A stretch of DNA of 64,000 bases from Earliella scabrosa (lineage: Eukaryota > Basidiomycota > Agaricomycetes > Polyporales > Polyporaceae): the NCBI GenBank assembly GCA_022605405.1, contig JABYQQ010000002.1:496001-560000 (forward strand), written 5' to 3'. Shown here piece by piece: positions 1-9,670 of this stretch. The notes under the pieces were generated by a model. That model had not been told where the DNA came from, ran no database searches, and was given only the letters and a program-made list of their open reading frames with translations. The first letter of the stretch is position 1. Each line of letters starts with the position of its first letter. The position numbers and the translations under genes are program-made.

Positions 1-854
1 TCAGAATCAATGATACGAGGTCCGGTGGACGAACTAAGCTTGACGTACAGCTCGCAACATCCCCGCCCGAGCCGGAGAAGATCTGCATTTAGAATTGAGA
101 AACAGTGACCCGCGTCTTCTCGGAAGTGAAGCATTAGACATACCGTTGCGGGCACGATGGAAGCGTGATCTGCGGCCAGCGATTCAAGGTGACTTGCGGC
201 TTCTGTGCCCATTCGACGACGCCTCGTTGGTGGCTATCGCATCATCTATGGGCGCTGGGTCTTGACAGCTGCCGTTGAAGGTTCGACCTAATTCACTCTA
301 CAGCTCTTGCTTGATGGCCACCTTGCCGGTGGATATCAACAGCAGTCAGGCGGCGAGGCATCAAGGAGCACAGAAGATACGACACCGTCTCCCTCTAGCC
401 CGATTCGGGGCGCTCCGCGACCATTGTGCATGTCGATCTCACCGGAGGAACCTATCCTCGCCGTTTGACTCGTGCTTTCATCCACACACGCCAGGCATGG
501 AAGTAACAGTTGATCCTCTCGAGCGGCATAGGTACCGCGCGAGTTCATCGTAAACGCCCACGAACTGCAGGGTCTGCCTCGTGTATGAGAGATAGGACCC
601 TCAGGTGGCGTAGAGGAATTCGTCTTCCCAGACCGGATGACGGAGTCAGGATTGGGTTGTCCATTTCATGATGACGATTGCGATGAGCACCATAACAGTG
701 CCTACAAGTGAATGTAGCGTTCACGATGAATGCCCTGCTAGGATGCCATCAGGCTGTGCTGACCCATATGACAACCCCAAACTTTGAACTGCGAATCGGT
801 AGCATTAGCTCAAGCAGGCTTTCAAAAGAGTGCAGCACGAGGTCCCTTTGATTG
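1..854. other. Leading stretch without a supported gene
   Basis: Only short overlapping open frames occur here, several without an ATG, and I recognise no protein. From about 210 onward the sequence resembles 4.4-5.1 kb: shared strings include ACGCCTCGTTGGTGG and a stretch ending in GAGGCATCAA. It is therefore the upstream half of the duplicated block that carries the first orphan gene. Confidence 0.5.
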
Positions 855-930
855 TATAAAAGGGTTACCTCACTTCAGGAACTCGACCGTATCGCCTCGC
901 TGTGAACAATCGACGACCATGGCACTTCCC
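214..930 (+). repeat. Duplicated upstream block, unit 1
   Basis: This block shares several words in the same order with 4427-5110: the ACGCCTCGTTGGTGG motif, a 'ttg(a/t)tgGCCACCTTGC'-like stretch, ATATGACAACCCCAAA near 770, a TATAAAAG box, and the first coding exon. Similarity is patchy, so this is an old segmental duplication rather than a recent copy. Boundaries are approximate because I aligned by eye. Confidence 0.55.
855..862 (+). promoter_or_regulatory. TATA box of orphan gene copy 1
   Basis: TATAAAAG lies 64 nt upstream of the ATG at 919. The paralogue at 5104 has the same octamer 50 nt upstream, so the element is conserved between copies. Confidence 0.6.
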
Positions 931-2165
931 ATCCTCTCTGCTGTCTTCGATCCGAAGGCACTCACCGGGCTCCGGACAACTGTTAGCAACTTTGACTTCT
1001 CTAAGGCTCGTTCAGCAGACCTCCCTTGTCAATATTTGATCCATCTTGCTAACCAGGGCTCTACTGCAGGTCGATGTCAGCGACTCAACGAAAGAAGACT
1101 ATCTGCACGTCGACCTCGCACCGTCGTTCGTCCTAGAGGGCAACGCCTTGGACGACTCGGTGAAGGCCATGGTCGCCGGAACGATGAGATCGCTCAGATC
1201 TCATCGTCAGAAAGTCGGCCGTTTCGATTGGCCAATCCTCACCTCCTTGTTCATGCAGAACATGATGCTGGCGCCACTCGACGACGAGATCAAGCGTGTG
1301 GACAAGCTCGTCAAGGAAGGCACGGGTCTCCTCAAATCTTGGGTCCATATCGGACTCGACGCTGTGACCGCTGAAAAAGAGGCACGTTATCCTATTCGGT
1401 CTTGAGGTCGACGAACGCAATGGTGCTGACTTCGAACACGGCGTCGTCATCAGCTTCGAAACCTCGTCCAAGACGAGAACGCCCTCACCACTCTTGGGAT
1501 AGACAGCAGTGTCATGGCGAAGATCATCGCACAGTCCAACAGGACACCCACGTCGACGACATCTAATACACCCTCTTCCAACCACGAGAAAACGCTGATC
1601 GACATCAGCGTAGTGCGCTTCCCAACTGCGAATGACCAGGTCTTCAAGGCGAGCCCTTTGCCTCTGTGACTGTTCATGTTGATCCTAACGATGGTCGGGT
1701 ATGACTTGTAGATCTACAATCTCAAACTCAGCATGTGGTTCCAGACGAAACGCGTCGCTATCTTACCGGTCTCTACCAGCGGCATCGTCGGCAGTGAGTT
1801 CACATCATCAGGGATCTAGCTACAGCGATTCATCATTACGTTCGGTAGCGTTCACGTCGCGCACGTTCCGTCCCCGGATGGAAGTCATCGAGAAGTTCCC
1901 AAGGGATGTCTTGCAAAAAGCCATGGGCGAAGCAAATGCGCTATTCGCCGAAGGGGAGATCATCCTGCGCAACGTGAAGGAAGAGGGCACGTCAGCAACA
2001 GTCCAGGAGAAAATTTCACCAGTAGCGGGAGACGGCACAAATTCCGAAGCGCGTCGTGCGGAGGGGCTGGAGATGCACCCTAACCAACCAGCGGGAGCAC
2101 ACGAGGGAGTGCACGGTCAATGGGAGATGTTGGAGACCCCTCGGAAAGAGCCTGTGACTGTATAG
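919..2165 (+). CDS. Uncharacterised five-exon protein, copy 1 (GC splice donors)
   Basis: Function unknown. My model is 919-1005, 1070-1381, 1454-1648, 1712-1793 and 1849-2165 (330 residues). It is paralogous to the genes at 2945-3991 (minus) and 5104-6326. Shared landmarks in order are an N-terminal FDPKA.TG, VDLAPSF, an (V/M)AGT(M/V)R helix region, SLFMQN, EKTL(I/L)DI, a basic-aromatic strand region, and FRPR.EVI near the C-terminus. No signal peptide or membrane span is obvious. Introns 1-3 begin with GC where both paralogues have GT; intron 4 begins GTGAGT. The start of exon 3 is diverged and its acceptor at 1453 is my best guess. If the GC donors are not used, the copy is a pseudogene. 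I cannot name the family. A very weak possibility, from length and a helix-then-strand layout only, is a Cyt/volvatoxin-like pore-forming fold. Confidence 0.6.
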
Positions 2166-2384
2166 ATACATACCAAGCTTCTGGTGCAAGAGTATGAGTA
2201 CTGGCTGTATGGCTCGGTGTTTTGGACTTACCCCCACAAATGCACGCCCTGACGCGTCACCTCCTCCGGCGCAAACTTGAAGTTTCAACATTGTCACTAA
2301 CTCACTAGTGCAATCCAAGTCCGGACGCGAGATGCACAGCAACCGTTCGGTGAGGGGATTCAGAACTCTGCGTCGACTACTACT

Positions 2385-2591
2385 AAGTAGTAAGTCCCCT
2401 ACGGCGACTCAATATTGGCGATGGTCGTCCGCCTCGACTTAATCCCCCCTCCCCTCTATCCCTGTTCAGCGATCCCCCTCGCACCGTAGATACGATAGAC
2501 ACTCTGTACCGTTACGCCTACCATAGGGCACGGCCCTCCAGGGCGTAAAACAAGGAACCCAAAAAAAAAAAAAAAAAAAAAGTAGTAAGTC
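2385..2591 (+). mobile_element. Retroposon-like insertion with poly(A) tail and target-site duplication
   Basis: A 21-nt A run at 2561-2581 ends a segment of about 180 nt. The segment is flanked by the same word, (A)AGTAGTAAGTC, at 2385-2396 and again directly after the A run at 2580-2591. A 3' poly(A) plus an 11-12 nt direct repeat is the signature of LINE-machinery retroposition, so this is a SINE, a 5'-truncated LINE end or a processed RNA copy. I see no coding capacity and no convincing pol III A/B boxes. One end of the direct repeat merges with the A run, so its exact length is ambiguous. Confidence 0.6.
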
Positions 2592-2944
2592 GTATACGTA
2601 CTCGTGTACTTAGCACGAAGACCGTAGACGAACTCGGGCGTGGGAAACAACAAGAGCAGTAGGCGCGCTTACGATCCGGTGACCCGGAGGGACCAGGGCC
2701 GCCGTAGCCAATCCTCGCGTGCAGCCTGCGCAACGCCTTGGTGCTTCAATCCAGCTATAGCTAGCTAAGCTTCGCGTTGCACTGGTGTGCCGCAGGTTTC
2801 CAAGTCTAGATCCGTGACGGCCTACTAGTCGCTCTGCAGGCTTACCGTCACCTGCCCGGGTGCAAAATGCCGTGGTCACACTGGTTACGATCATCGTAGA
2901 CTCATGTCTATCTGAATTCAGGGAAATAGGATACTGATAGTGTC

Positions 2945-3991
2945 TCAATCAAATAGTGCCTCCGCCTCGTCAATAGCCTTCTGCAGGACCCCCGGACCCA
3001 TTTCCTTGATAACCTCTTTGCGAGGTCGGAACTTACGCGAGTTGAACACTAGAAGAAGAGTGGCAAATCAGCGAAAGTCTGAACGTAAGTCAACAAAGCC
3101 TCACGCACCTCCAGTGATACCGTTGCTGAGTCGGACCGCCGTGGCCACGCGCTTCGACTCCGACCATGCGGTAAGCTGGATTCGATACACCTACACAAAG
3201 AATAAAGGGCGGGTTTAACGCTACGTGAACAACACTGACTGTCGCATAGGCTCGTCAACGTCGTACCTTGAAAAACGGATTCTTGATATCCGGAAAGCGC
3301 AGGATGCCGATGTCGATAAGCGTCTTCTCCTGCAACTGCTTATTGTAGAGCAGTGTAGCGAAAGAATCGATTGCAGCGCCGGTTTGCGCGACAATCTTGC
3401 CCATGACGTCGATGTTGATGTGGGTGCTGCGCAGCACATCCTCGTCCCCAACGAAGGTGATGAACCAACTGTGCACCTGGAGTACGGAGACGATTCAGCA
3501 TTGGGACCGAGCCCCACGACGTAACATTAGACACCTCTTCCACCACAGATCTAGATGGAGTTTCGTTGAACTTGAAGAAGCTTTTATCTGCCTTGATGAG
3601 CTTTTCGCTACGGAGAACAGGAGCGTCCACCGGCTCGAGTAGGGGGTTTTGCATGAACAATGAATTGATTGTCTCCCAATCCATGGGGTTCCTATTGCGC
3701 TCCCGATGGGATTCGAGTAGTCGAACGGTCCCAGCGATCATGACCTTGAGTTCTTCGTCCATTTCCTTGACACTCTGTTGGTTGAGAGTACCGAAGGACG
3801 GTGCGAGATCGACATGGAGATAGTCGTCCATGTCCGTATCCTTGACACCGAAACATGTTGCACAAGACGTGAGTCGGGATGCTGGTATAGAGGAAAAGTG
3901 GACGCACCCGAGGAAAGTCATAGCTGCGAACAAATTTGTCGATGCCAGTGGCGTGCGCCTTGGGATCGAAGATGTTGCGAAGTCTCTTCAT
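2945..3991 (-). CDS. Uncharacterised five-exon protein, copy 2 (inverted)
   Basis: Second member of the orphan family, on the opposite strand between copies 1 and 3. Minus-strand exons are 3991-3908, 3840-3535, 3476-3267, 3190-3109 and 3048-2945, giving 261 residues; phases match the other copies exactly (0, 0, 0, 1). All visible donors are GT. Landmarks shared with the paralogues are FDPKAHATG, VDLAPSFG, SLFMQN, EKTLIDI and FRPRKEVI. It ends in ALFD, lacking the 60-80 residue hydrophilic tail of copies 1 and 3. It is clearly the most diverged of the three. An in-frame ATG also exists at 4036, but the one at 3991 aligns with the paralogue starts. Acceptor 3841 is an AAG site, so the start of exon 2 is less sure. 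Function unknown. Confidence 0.65.
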
Positions 3992-5053
3992 GGATGACGA
4001 GATGAGGGTATGGCGCAGGTTGAGATAGGGCACCAATATCGCGTCTTATGGAGTCTCAACGGGTCCGAGTCCGGTGTCCACCAACTGACCATCGACACGT
4101 ATATTCTGAAGACCGCTCAAGCTACGGATTAGATGTGGGTAGCTCACGGGCGTAGCTCCGGGGAAGGTGCAGGTTCCACGACTCAGTGTCCGCCGGCTTC
4201 ACTGTGCGTGGTGGGTCAGAATTGATGGAACGTGCGGGTTGCTCCACTCGCCGGGCATTTGGGTTGATCGATCTTGCATTGTGGGAACCAGCGGTCTCGC
4301 CCTTCGGAGAGGTCTTGAAAGGGCTACATCACCTACATGCTGCCAGACACTATGTTCAACGGATTGAATGATCGTCGGTGATCAATACGGGTACCTGTGT
4401 CTCAGTTCTCCGTTTTCAGTACAATCGACGCCTCGTTGGTGGACATCTGATCCAACGCATCCGTCACATTACAGCAGGCCTGGTCTTCTTACAATCGGAT
4501 ATTTGATTGCCACCTTGCGGATGGACGACAGCAACAGTCCGTCGGAGAGGCATCAAACCTAAAGGCACGGAAGGTTTGAGTTCTAACTCGTCGAGCGCCC
4601 CGAATTCTGCCGATAGTACTCGACTCGTGCCCTACCACCATGGTGACTATCAGTCCAACAGCGAGTGCTCCGAGATCACTCGCACCTTTTCGAGTTTCCT
4701 TATACTATGCGTTGAAAGCACTTGATTATGAACGCTAGCGCTCAACGGAAAAGTCATCTATTCCGGACATGATCAACGATTCTACTATGGACTCATGGAA
4801 CTCACCTGCACGACTGTACCGCACTTCAGCAGCAGCAGTTCGAGGTGAGACTGAAGCGTATAGTTAGCTGAAGTGACCATGGGCATGAGTTGGACATGAA
4901 CAATATGCAAGCCTGATGAAGTGGTTCGTTAGGGGGCATTAGCGGGCACGTACTTCCAATATGACAACCCCAAAGTCTGCACCCCCCATTGGTCGCAGTA
5001 CGTTGAGTGAACCTGCCTGAGGAGGTGCAGCACAAAGTGGCGATCAGCGAGCG
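3992..5053. other. Intergenic region between the divergent orphan copies
   Basis: No supported gene. It should hold the promoter of copy 2 (minus) and, from about 4427, the second unit of the duplicated upstream block of copy 3. Short open frames near 4.2 and 4.5 kb lack recognisable features. Confidence 0.45.
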
Positions 5054-5110
5054 TATAAAAGATGGTGTCTCGAAACCACGCCCCTCCGTGACTTTCGTTG
5101 ACCATGGCAC
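4427..5110 (+). repeat. Duplicated upstream block, unit 2
   Basis: Counterpart of 214-930. Both blocks end in a TATAAAAG box followed by CCATGGCACTTCCCATCCTC at the start codon, and both carry ATATGACAACCCCAAA about 140 nt before the ATG. Edges are by eye. Confidence 0.55.
5054..5061 (+). promoter_or_regulatory. TATA box of orphan gene copy 3
   Basis: TATAAAAG lies 50 nt before the ATG at 5104, the same element as at 855. Confidence 0.6.
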
Positions 5111-6326
5111 TTCCCATCCTCACTGCCGTCTTTGAGCCAAAGGCACTCACCGGGCTCCACATTCTCATCGCAACCTTCGATTTCTCCAAGGTCAGTTCAT
5201 CGGACCCTCCCTGTACACGTCCGTCGGACTCGTCTTGATGACCAATGCCTGCCGCAGATCGACGTCAGGGACGCAACGAAACAGGATTATCTGCTCGTTG
5301 ACCTCGCACCTTCGTTCGGGCTCGACATCAAGGGCGGCAAGGTCGCGGCCCTGGACGACTCCTCGAAAGCCATGGTCGCTGGCACGATGCGATCACTCAG
5401 GTCGCACCGTCAGAACGTTGGTCGATTCGACTGGCCGACCCTCACCTCGCTGTTTATGCAGAACACGATGCTGGCACCACTCGATGACGAGATCAGGCGC
5501 AACGACAGACTGGTCAAGGAGGGCACGACCCTCTTCAAGTCCCGGTCCAACAGTGGAGCGGAGTCTGCGGCCGCTGAAACAGAGGTGCGTTATTGTGGCA
5601 CGGAGGATACGGCAATCATTGAAGAGAACGCGTTACCACTAGGTCCATAACTGGCTCGTCCACCTTGTTCAAGACGAGGAAGCACTCGCCACCTTCGGGA
5701 TCGACAGGAGTACCATGGCTAAGATCACCAGGCAATCCGGAGCGGCACTCACCTCCACGACGTCTGAGACGCTCTCCTCGAACAACGAGCAATCGCACGA
5801 GAAAACACTGCTTGACATCAGCGTAGTACGCTTCCCGACCGCCAATGACCAAGTCTTCAAGGTCAGTCCTTCTCTTTCGTATGCCCTTTCGGGTATTCCT
5901 AACTGTGGCTGGGCATGGCCTGCAGATATACAACCTCAAACTCAGCATGTGGTTCCAGTCTAAACGGTTCTCAGTCTTACCAGGATCTACAAGTGGCATA
6001 GTTGGCAGTACGTCCACCACATCATGAAACCTGCCCCAGCTTTTCATCATCGAGCTTGTGTAGAATTCGTTTCGCGCACCTTCCGTCCCCGTACGGAGGT
6101 CATCGAGAAGTTCACAAGGGAGGTTATGCAGAAAGCCATCGGCGAGGCGGACGCTCTGTTTGCAGAGAGGGAATCCCTCCGTCACAACCTAGAAGTTGCG
6201 GTGGCGCCCGTGGCAGACCATGGAAGGACACAAGCCCATCATGGCCAGCCGGCGGCGAGCGGGAATGGGGATGGGGAGGTGCGTGTTAGAGAGATGTTGG
6301 AGACGCCTCGAGAAGATGACCAGTGA
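5104..6326 (+). CDS. Uncharacterised five-exon protein, copy 3
   Basis: Best-preserved member of the orphan family. Exons 5104-5190, 5258-5584, 5643-5861, 5926-6007 and 6064-6326 join to 325 codons plus stop, with GT-AG at all four introns. It is closest to copy 1: the SLRSHRQ and SLFMQN regions are nearly identical and the first exon has the same length. After the conserved FRPRTEVIEKF region the tail is Ala/His/Gly-rich and hydrophilic, with no obvious domain. There is no clear secretion signal or transmembrane segment. Conservation of exon phases in all three copies and preserved reading frames argue for a real, selected gene. The family is unknown to me. Confidence 0.7.
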
Positions 6327-6660
6327 CTGTGTAGGTCGCAAGGAGCTGGAAGTGCGCAGACTGTATGATCCAGTGAAGTCAGATAAGCCTTCTTCCACTA
6401 TATCGGGAACACTTGTGCACGCATCAACATTGCATCAACGTGCTCAGTACCTGACAGGTGCAAGGGATAAACGTATGAGAGGGGTGGAAGCCACACGTCG
6501 TTGCATGAGCTATACGAGTACTGAGGGGTCTATCAAGGAGTCCGAAGACCACGGCATAAGCCGACGAGCACGCTCCTCGACTGCGGTAATTTCTATCAAG
6601 GGAGGGGATGTAGTTTCGTACGCACTGTGAATCATGAATGGATAGAGACACCAACGTCAA

Positions 6661-7699
6661 CTATCGTACGAAGAGGCGCTTGGACCGCAATGGTCTCGCA
6701 GCACCAACCCTTCCAGTTTCTTCTTGGTACATGCGATAGGCCTCCCGCAGGTGGTCTGGGGACAGTGGTCCGGTCTCTCCGCGACGTGCTTGCACTTGGC
6801 GAGCTGCGTGATCATCGTATGAGTAGTCTATCAGACAAGAGATCGAATGCGCATACCTTTCTCGACAATCTCACCCACAAACACCTTGGAGAAACCAGCA
6901 ACGATCTGGGCAACAGGTTGTGACACTTGCTGTCCGGTCGCCTGCTGTATGACCTGCGTGCACATGTAGACTTTACCTACACCCGTCTTCGATTGGGTAA
7001 CGCACCTTCCGTACAGCCTGCTTGGGCAATGCGTGCCTACGATACGCTTCGAATCGTTCGTACTGAGCAGGGCTGAAGTTGTCCATAAGGACTCTGGAGC
7101 CAAGCGCGTGCTGTTACTACTAGGAGGGTTGGGCGAGGGATATAATATACGCACTTCAGGTTATCCTTCGACTGGCTCTGCCACGACAACTGCGCCGAGT
7201 AGTCGTCGTCTGCCATTGCAGGCAACACCTCGTCCTCTCCATCCCCATCCTCTTCCCCTCCGGGAGCATTCGCCTGCCCGGTCCCGTTCGCAGCTCCAGA
7301 AGGTCCCGGAGTCCCGTTCTCGACTCCTGTGGCAGAAGTCGACGCGGTAGGTTGCGCACCCGGAAGGCTTAGCCCTTGTGCGAGCAGGGCAGCCTGTGCG
7401 TCCTGACTTGGTCCTGCAGCAGAACTAGAGCCCGCTACAGGGTGGGATGCGCCGCTGCCCATCTGAGGGTCGACCCATTGTAGACCCGATTGGGGCTGCG
7501 TCTGCTGAGACGTTGAGGGCGTTTGAGGGGTTGCCGCGTTCGCAGCGGCGGCGGTCGCATTCTTGGGCTTGCGACCACGTTTGGCTCCTGTTCCACGCGT
7601 GGCAGGAGCTCCTCCTCGGGCTGGTGTAGGAGTAGATGGGGTACCGGATGGTATGAAGGAACGCTCGGGGACGGGGTATGTAGCGAATGGTGAAGTCAT
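6661..7699 (-). CDS. TAF11: Transcription initiation factor TFIID subunit 11 (TAF11)
   Basis: TAF11 is a histone-fold subunit of TFIID that pairs with TAF13 in the nucleus. Minus-strand exons 7699-7155, 7093-7006, 6953-6857 and 6803-6661 give 290 residues. The first ~180 residues are a low-complexity Ala/Pro/Ser/Gly linker with a basic KRGRKPK patch and an acidic EEDGDGEDE stretch. The conserved C-terminal TAFII28 domain follows: LMDNFSPAQYERFEAYRR, then QVSQPVAQIVAGFSKVFVGE, then GPLSPDHLREAYRMYQEE. The order and spacing are typical of the family and leave little doubt. The ATG at 7699 follows a long ATG-poor stretch; an upstream extension in frame has no support. The gene is divergent from the zinc-finger gene at 7989 with a 289-bp shared promoter. 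Confidence 0.93.
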
Positions 7700-7988
7700 T
7701 CTTGCCGCGTTGGTGTCAAGACCGAACGAGGCAGCACAAGCGATAGATTCTTCAAGCAAGAACGTATAGCAACAGCTCACTCGTGTTCTAGTATGGTGGA
7801 AGCACACTAGGTTCGTGCCACATTCGTGGTGGTGGTGGTGGTGGTGGTGGTGGTAGGGATGAAGCGTGAAGCGCCTCGTAAGCGCCGATGTTGTGCGTCA
7901 CTATACTGACAGTGGCAGCCGGGCGGAACGAACTTAACCCCATCTTCGTGTCACTCGTTCAGCCAGCTCCAGGCTCTCTCTGCTCGAC
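7700..7988. promoter_or_regulatory. Shared divergent promoter of TAF11 and the INO80-type zinc-finger gene
   Basis: The 289-bp gap between two divergent start codons must hold both promoters. It contains a (GGT)n run at 7826-7854. No TATA box is visible, as expected for housekeeping genes. Confidence 0.5.
7826..7854 (+). repeat. GGT trinucleotide microsatellite
   Basis: About nine to ten uninterrupted GGT/GTG units lie inside the divergent promoter. Length polymorphism would be expected. Confidence 0.9.
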
Positions 7989-9221
7989 ATGGCTCGCAGT
8001 GTATACAGCCCTTCGCCTTCGCCAAGTCTCCGGTCAAGCACCGACTTCTCCGATTCCTCTGCTGACGAGGATGTCGGTTCGTACGGCGAAGGCGGAGAGT
8101 ATGGCGCGTCGGCATCGAGGCCGGGGTCGCCACTGACCGCTGAAGCAAGTATGCTGGGGGAAGATCAGGAGGCGGATACGATGACATGCCAGTGGGAGGA
8201 CTGCGGGAGGGTGTTCAACCATTTGCCCACTCTCATAGACCATATACACAATGGTGAGTCGCCTTCGTTTGCATTGCGTGCGGGTCCTCACTCGCTCCAG
8301 ACCATATTGGTGTCCATAAGTCGAACTACACCTGCGAGTGGGCAGGGTGTGTACGTCGCGGCATCGCCCAAACGTCCCGCTTCGCCCTCATCTCGCACAT
8401 ACGCTCCCATACAGGAGAGAAGCCCTTCACGTGTCCGAGACCAGGTGAGCCATTCAGTACACATTGTCCGAGGCTACGGAGAGACGAAATCGTCCTCATG
8501 GAACATGTGCATGTTCTGACGCCTCCCCTCAGAATGTGATAAATCGTTCACTCGTTCCGATGCCCTCGCCAAGCACATGCGCATCCAACACAACATCTCC
8601 CCCCCTCTTCCTGGCCGCGGCGGGAACCGTAAACGGAAGCGCGAGGAGCCAGAGGCAGCGGCAACTCATCCGCCAGACCCATACGGCTACTCCACGTTCA
8701 AGGTCGAGGCGCAACAAGGGGAGGAAGACGAGTACCGCGTATCGCCTGTGGAAGGTGGCAGCCATGCCTCTCGATTGCCTGCAACCCCAGTGCGACAATT
8801 CTCGCCAGAGCCGGGCACATTCGAGTACGACCCCGAAGATGAATTGCCTCCACATCTTCTGCGACAGGCTGACCCTGTCACTGGGCTCATCATGGGACGG
8901 TCACATACCCAGGTGCGCTACATGCTCATGAAGGCGAAGCACCGATGGGTGCTTGAACAACACGAAGCTCTCGTGGAGGAGCTCCGCGTGCTACGGCACG
9001 AAGAGAAGTGCTGGAAGGAACGCAAGGACGCGCTTCTCGACGAGCTGCTGAGGAAACAGTTTGGGTAAGCCCTCACGACCCCGCCCATAACGCCCAGATC
9101 ACTGACTGTTTTCGAATCAATGCACAGCCCACAGGCAGAGCAGTTAACGAACCCGCTCGTCATGGCAGCACAGAACACTTACGTCTATCGCCCTGAACGG
9201 GAAGAGGATCCTTACGCGTAG
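7989..9221 (+). CDS. C2H2 zinc-finger protein, Iec1-like INO80 complex subunit
   Basis: Exons 7989-8253, 8301-8444, 8533-9064 and 9128-9221 give 344 residues. After a Ser-rich N-terminus come three linked fingers: one starting CQWEDCGRVF (about residue 68), one starting CEWAGCVRRG and containing SRFALISHIRSH, and one starting CPRPECDKSF ending in an H-x4-H pair. The linker HTGEKPF joins the last two. The C-terminal half has a bipartite basic motif (RKRKREE) and a predicted coiled coil rich in Glu/Leu/Arg (about 280-320). The arrangement and the SRFALISHIRSH and KSFTRSDALAKHMR motifs match the fungal Iec1 family, a subunit of the INO80 chromatin remodeller. A general C2H2 factor is the alternative. 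Introns interrupt finger 1 and finger 3. Confidence 0.72.
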
Positions 9222-9670
9222 CCGGTTTCGACGCGTCATTTCTCCATCACTCGGCTCGCTGCTCTCTTTGGACGAGACTTATTGGTATACTAGTATGTTT
9301 TTGTATCTTAGCTCTCTCTGATCGTCTGTCAAGGCTTAATTGCACTTTGTTTCCTGAGAACGTCGCGGACAGCACTCCGATGCATTTAAAGTAACCCGTG
9401 CAACTTCCCACTGCCAGTTGGCAGGCCAGTGCCTGAGTTGAAGTTACGCAGTTAGACGCCGACATTGCTAAGCGCCCCTGCACGTGATGCAACCCGAATT
9501 TCCAAATTGGGCGAACAAGAAGACTGCACAGCCGCTCGCCACTCGGTCCTTGCAACCAACCATCTCGTGGCCCTCGTTCTCCCTCTGCGATACTACTCAC
9601 TGCGCCACGCTAGTGTCTCTCTGCCCTATACTCAGACGATCTCCAACGTCTCGAGGCCCTTTACAGCTCT
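9222..9670. other. Intergenic region
   Basis: This is the 3' flank of the zinc-finger gene and 5' flank of the next gene, both on the plus strand. I see no repeat, RNA or conserved element. Confidence 0.5.

Noticed and set aside
919..2165. Copy 1 orphan gene as a definite pseudogene
   Set aside because: The frame stays open through all exons and GC-AG introns are functional in fungi, so I left it as a gene with doubt.
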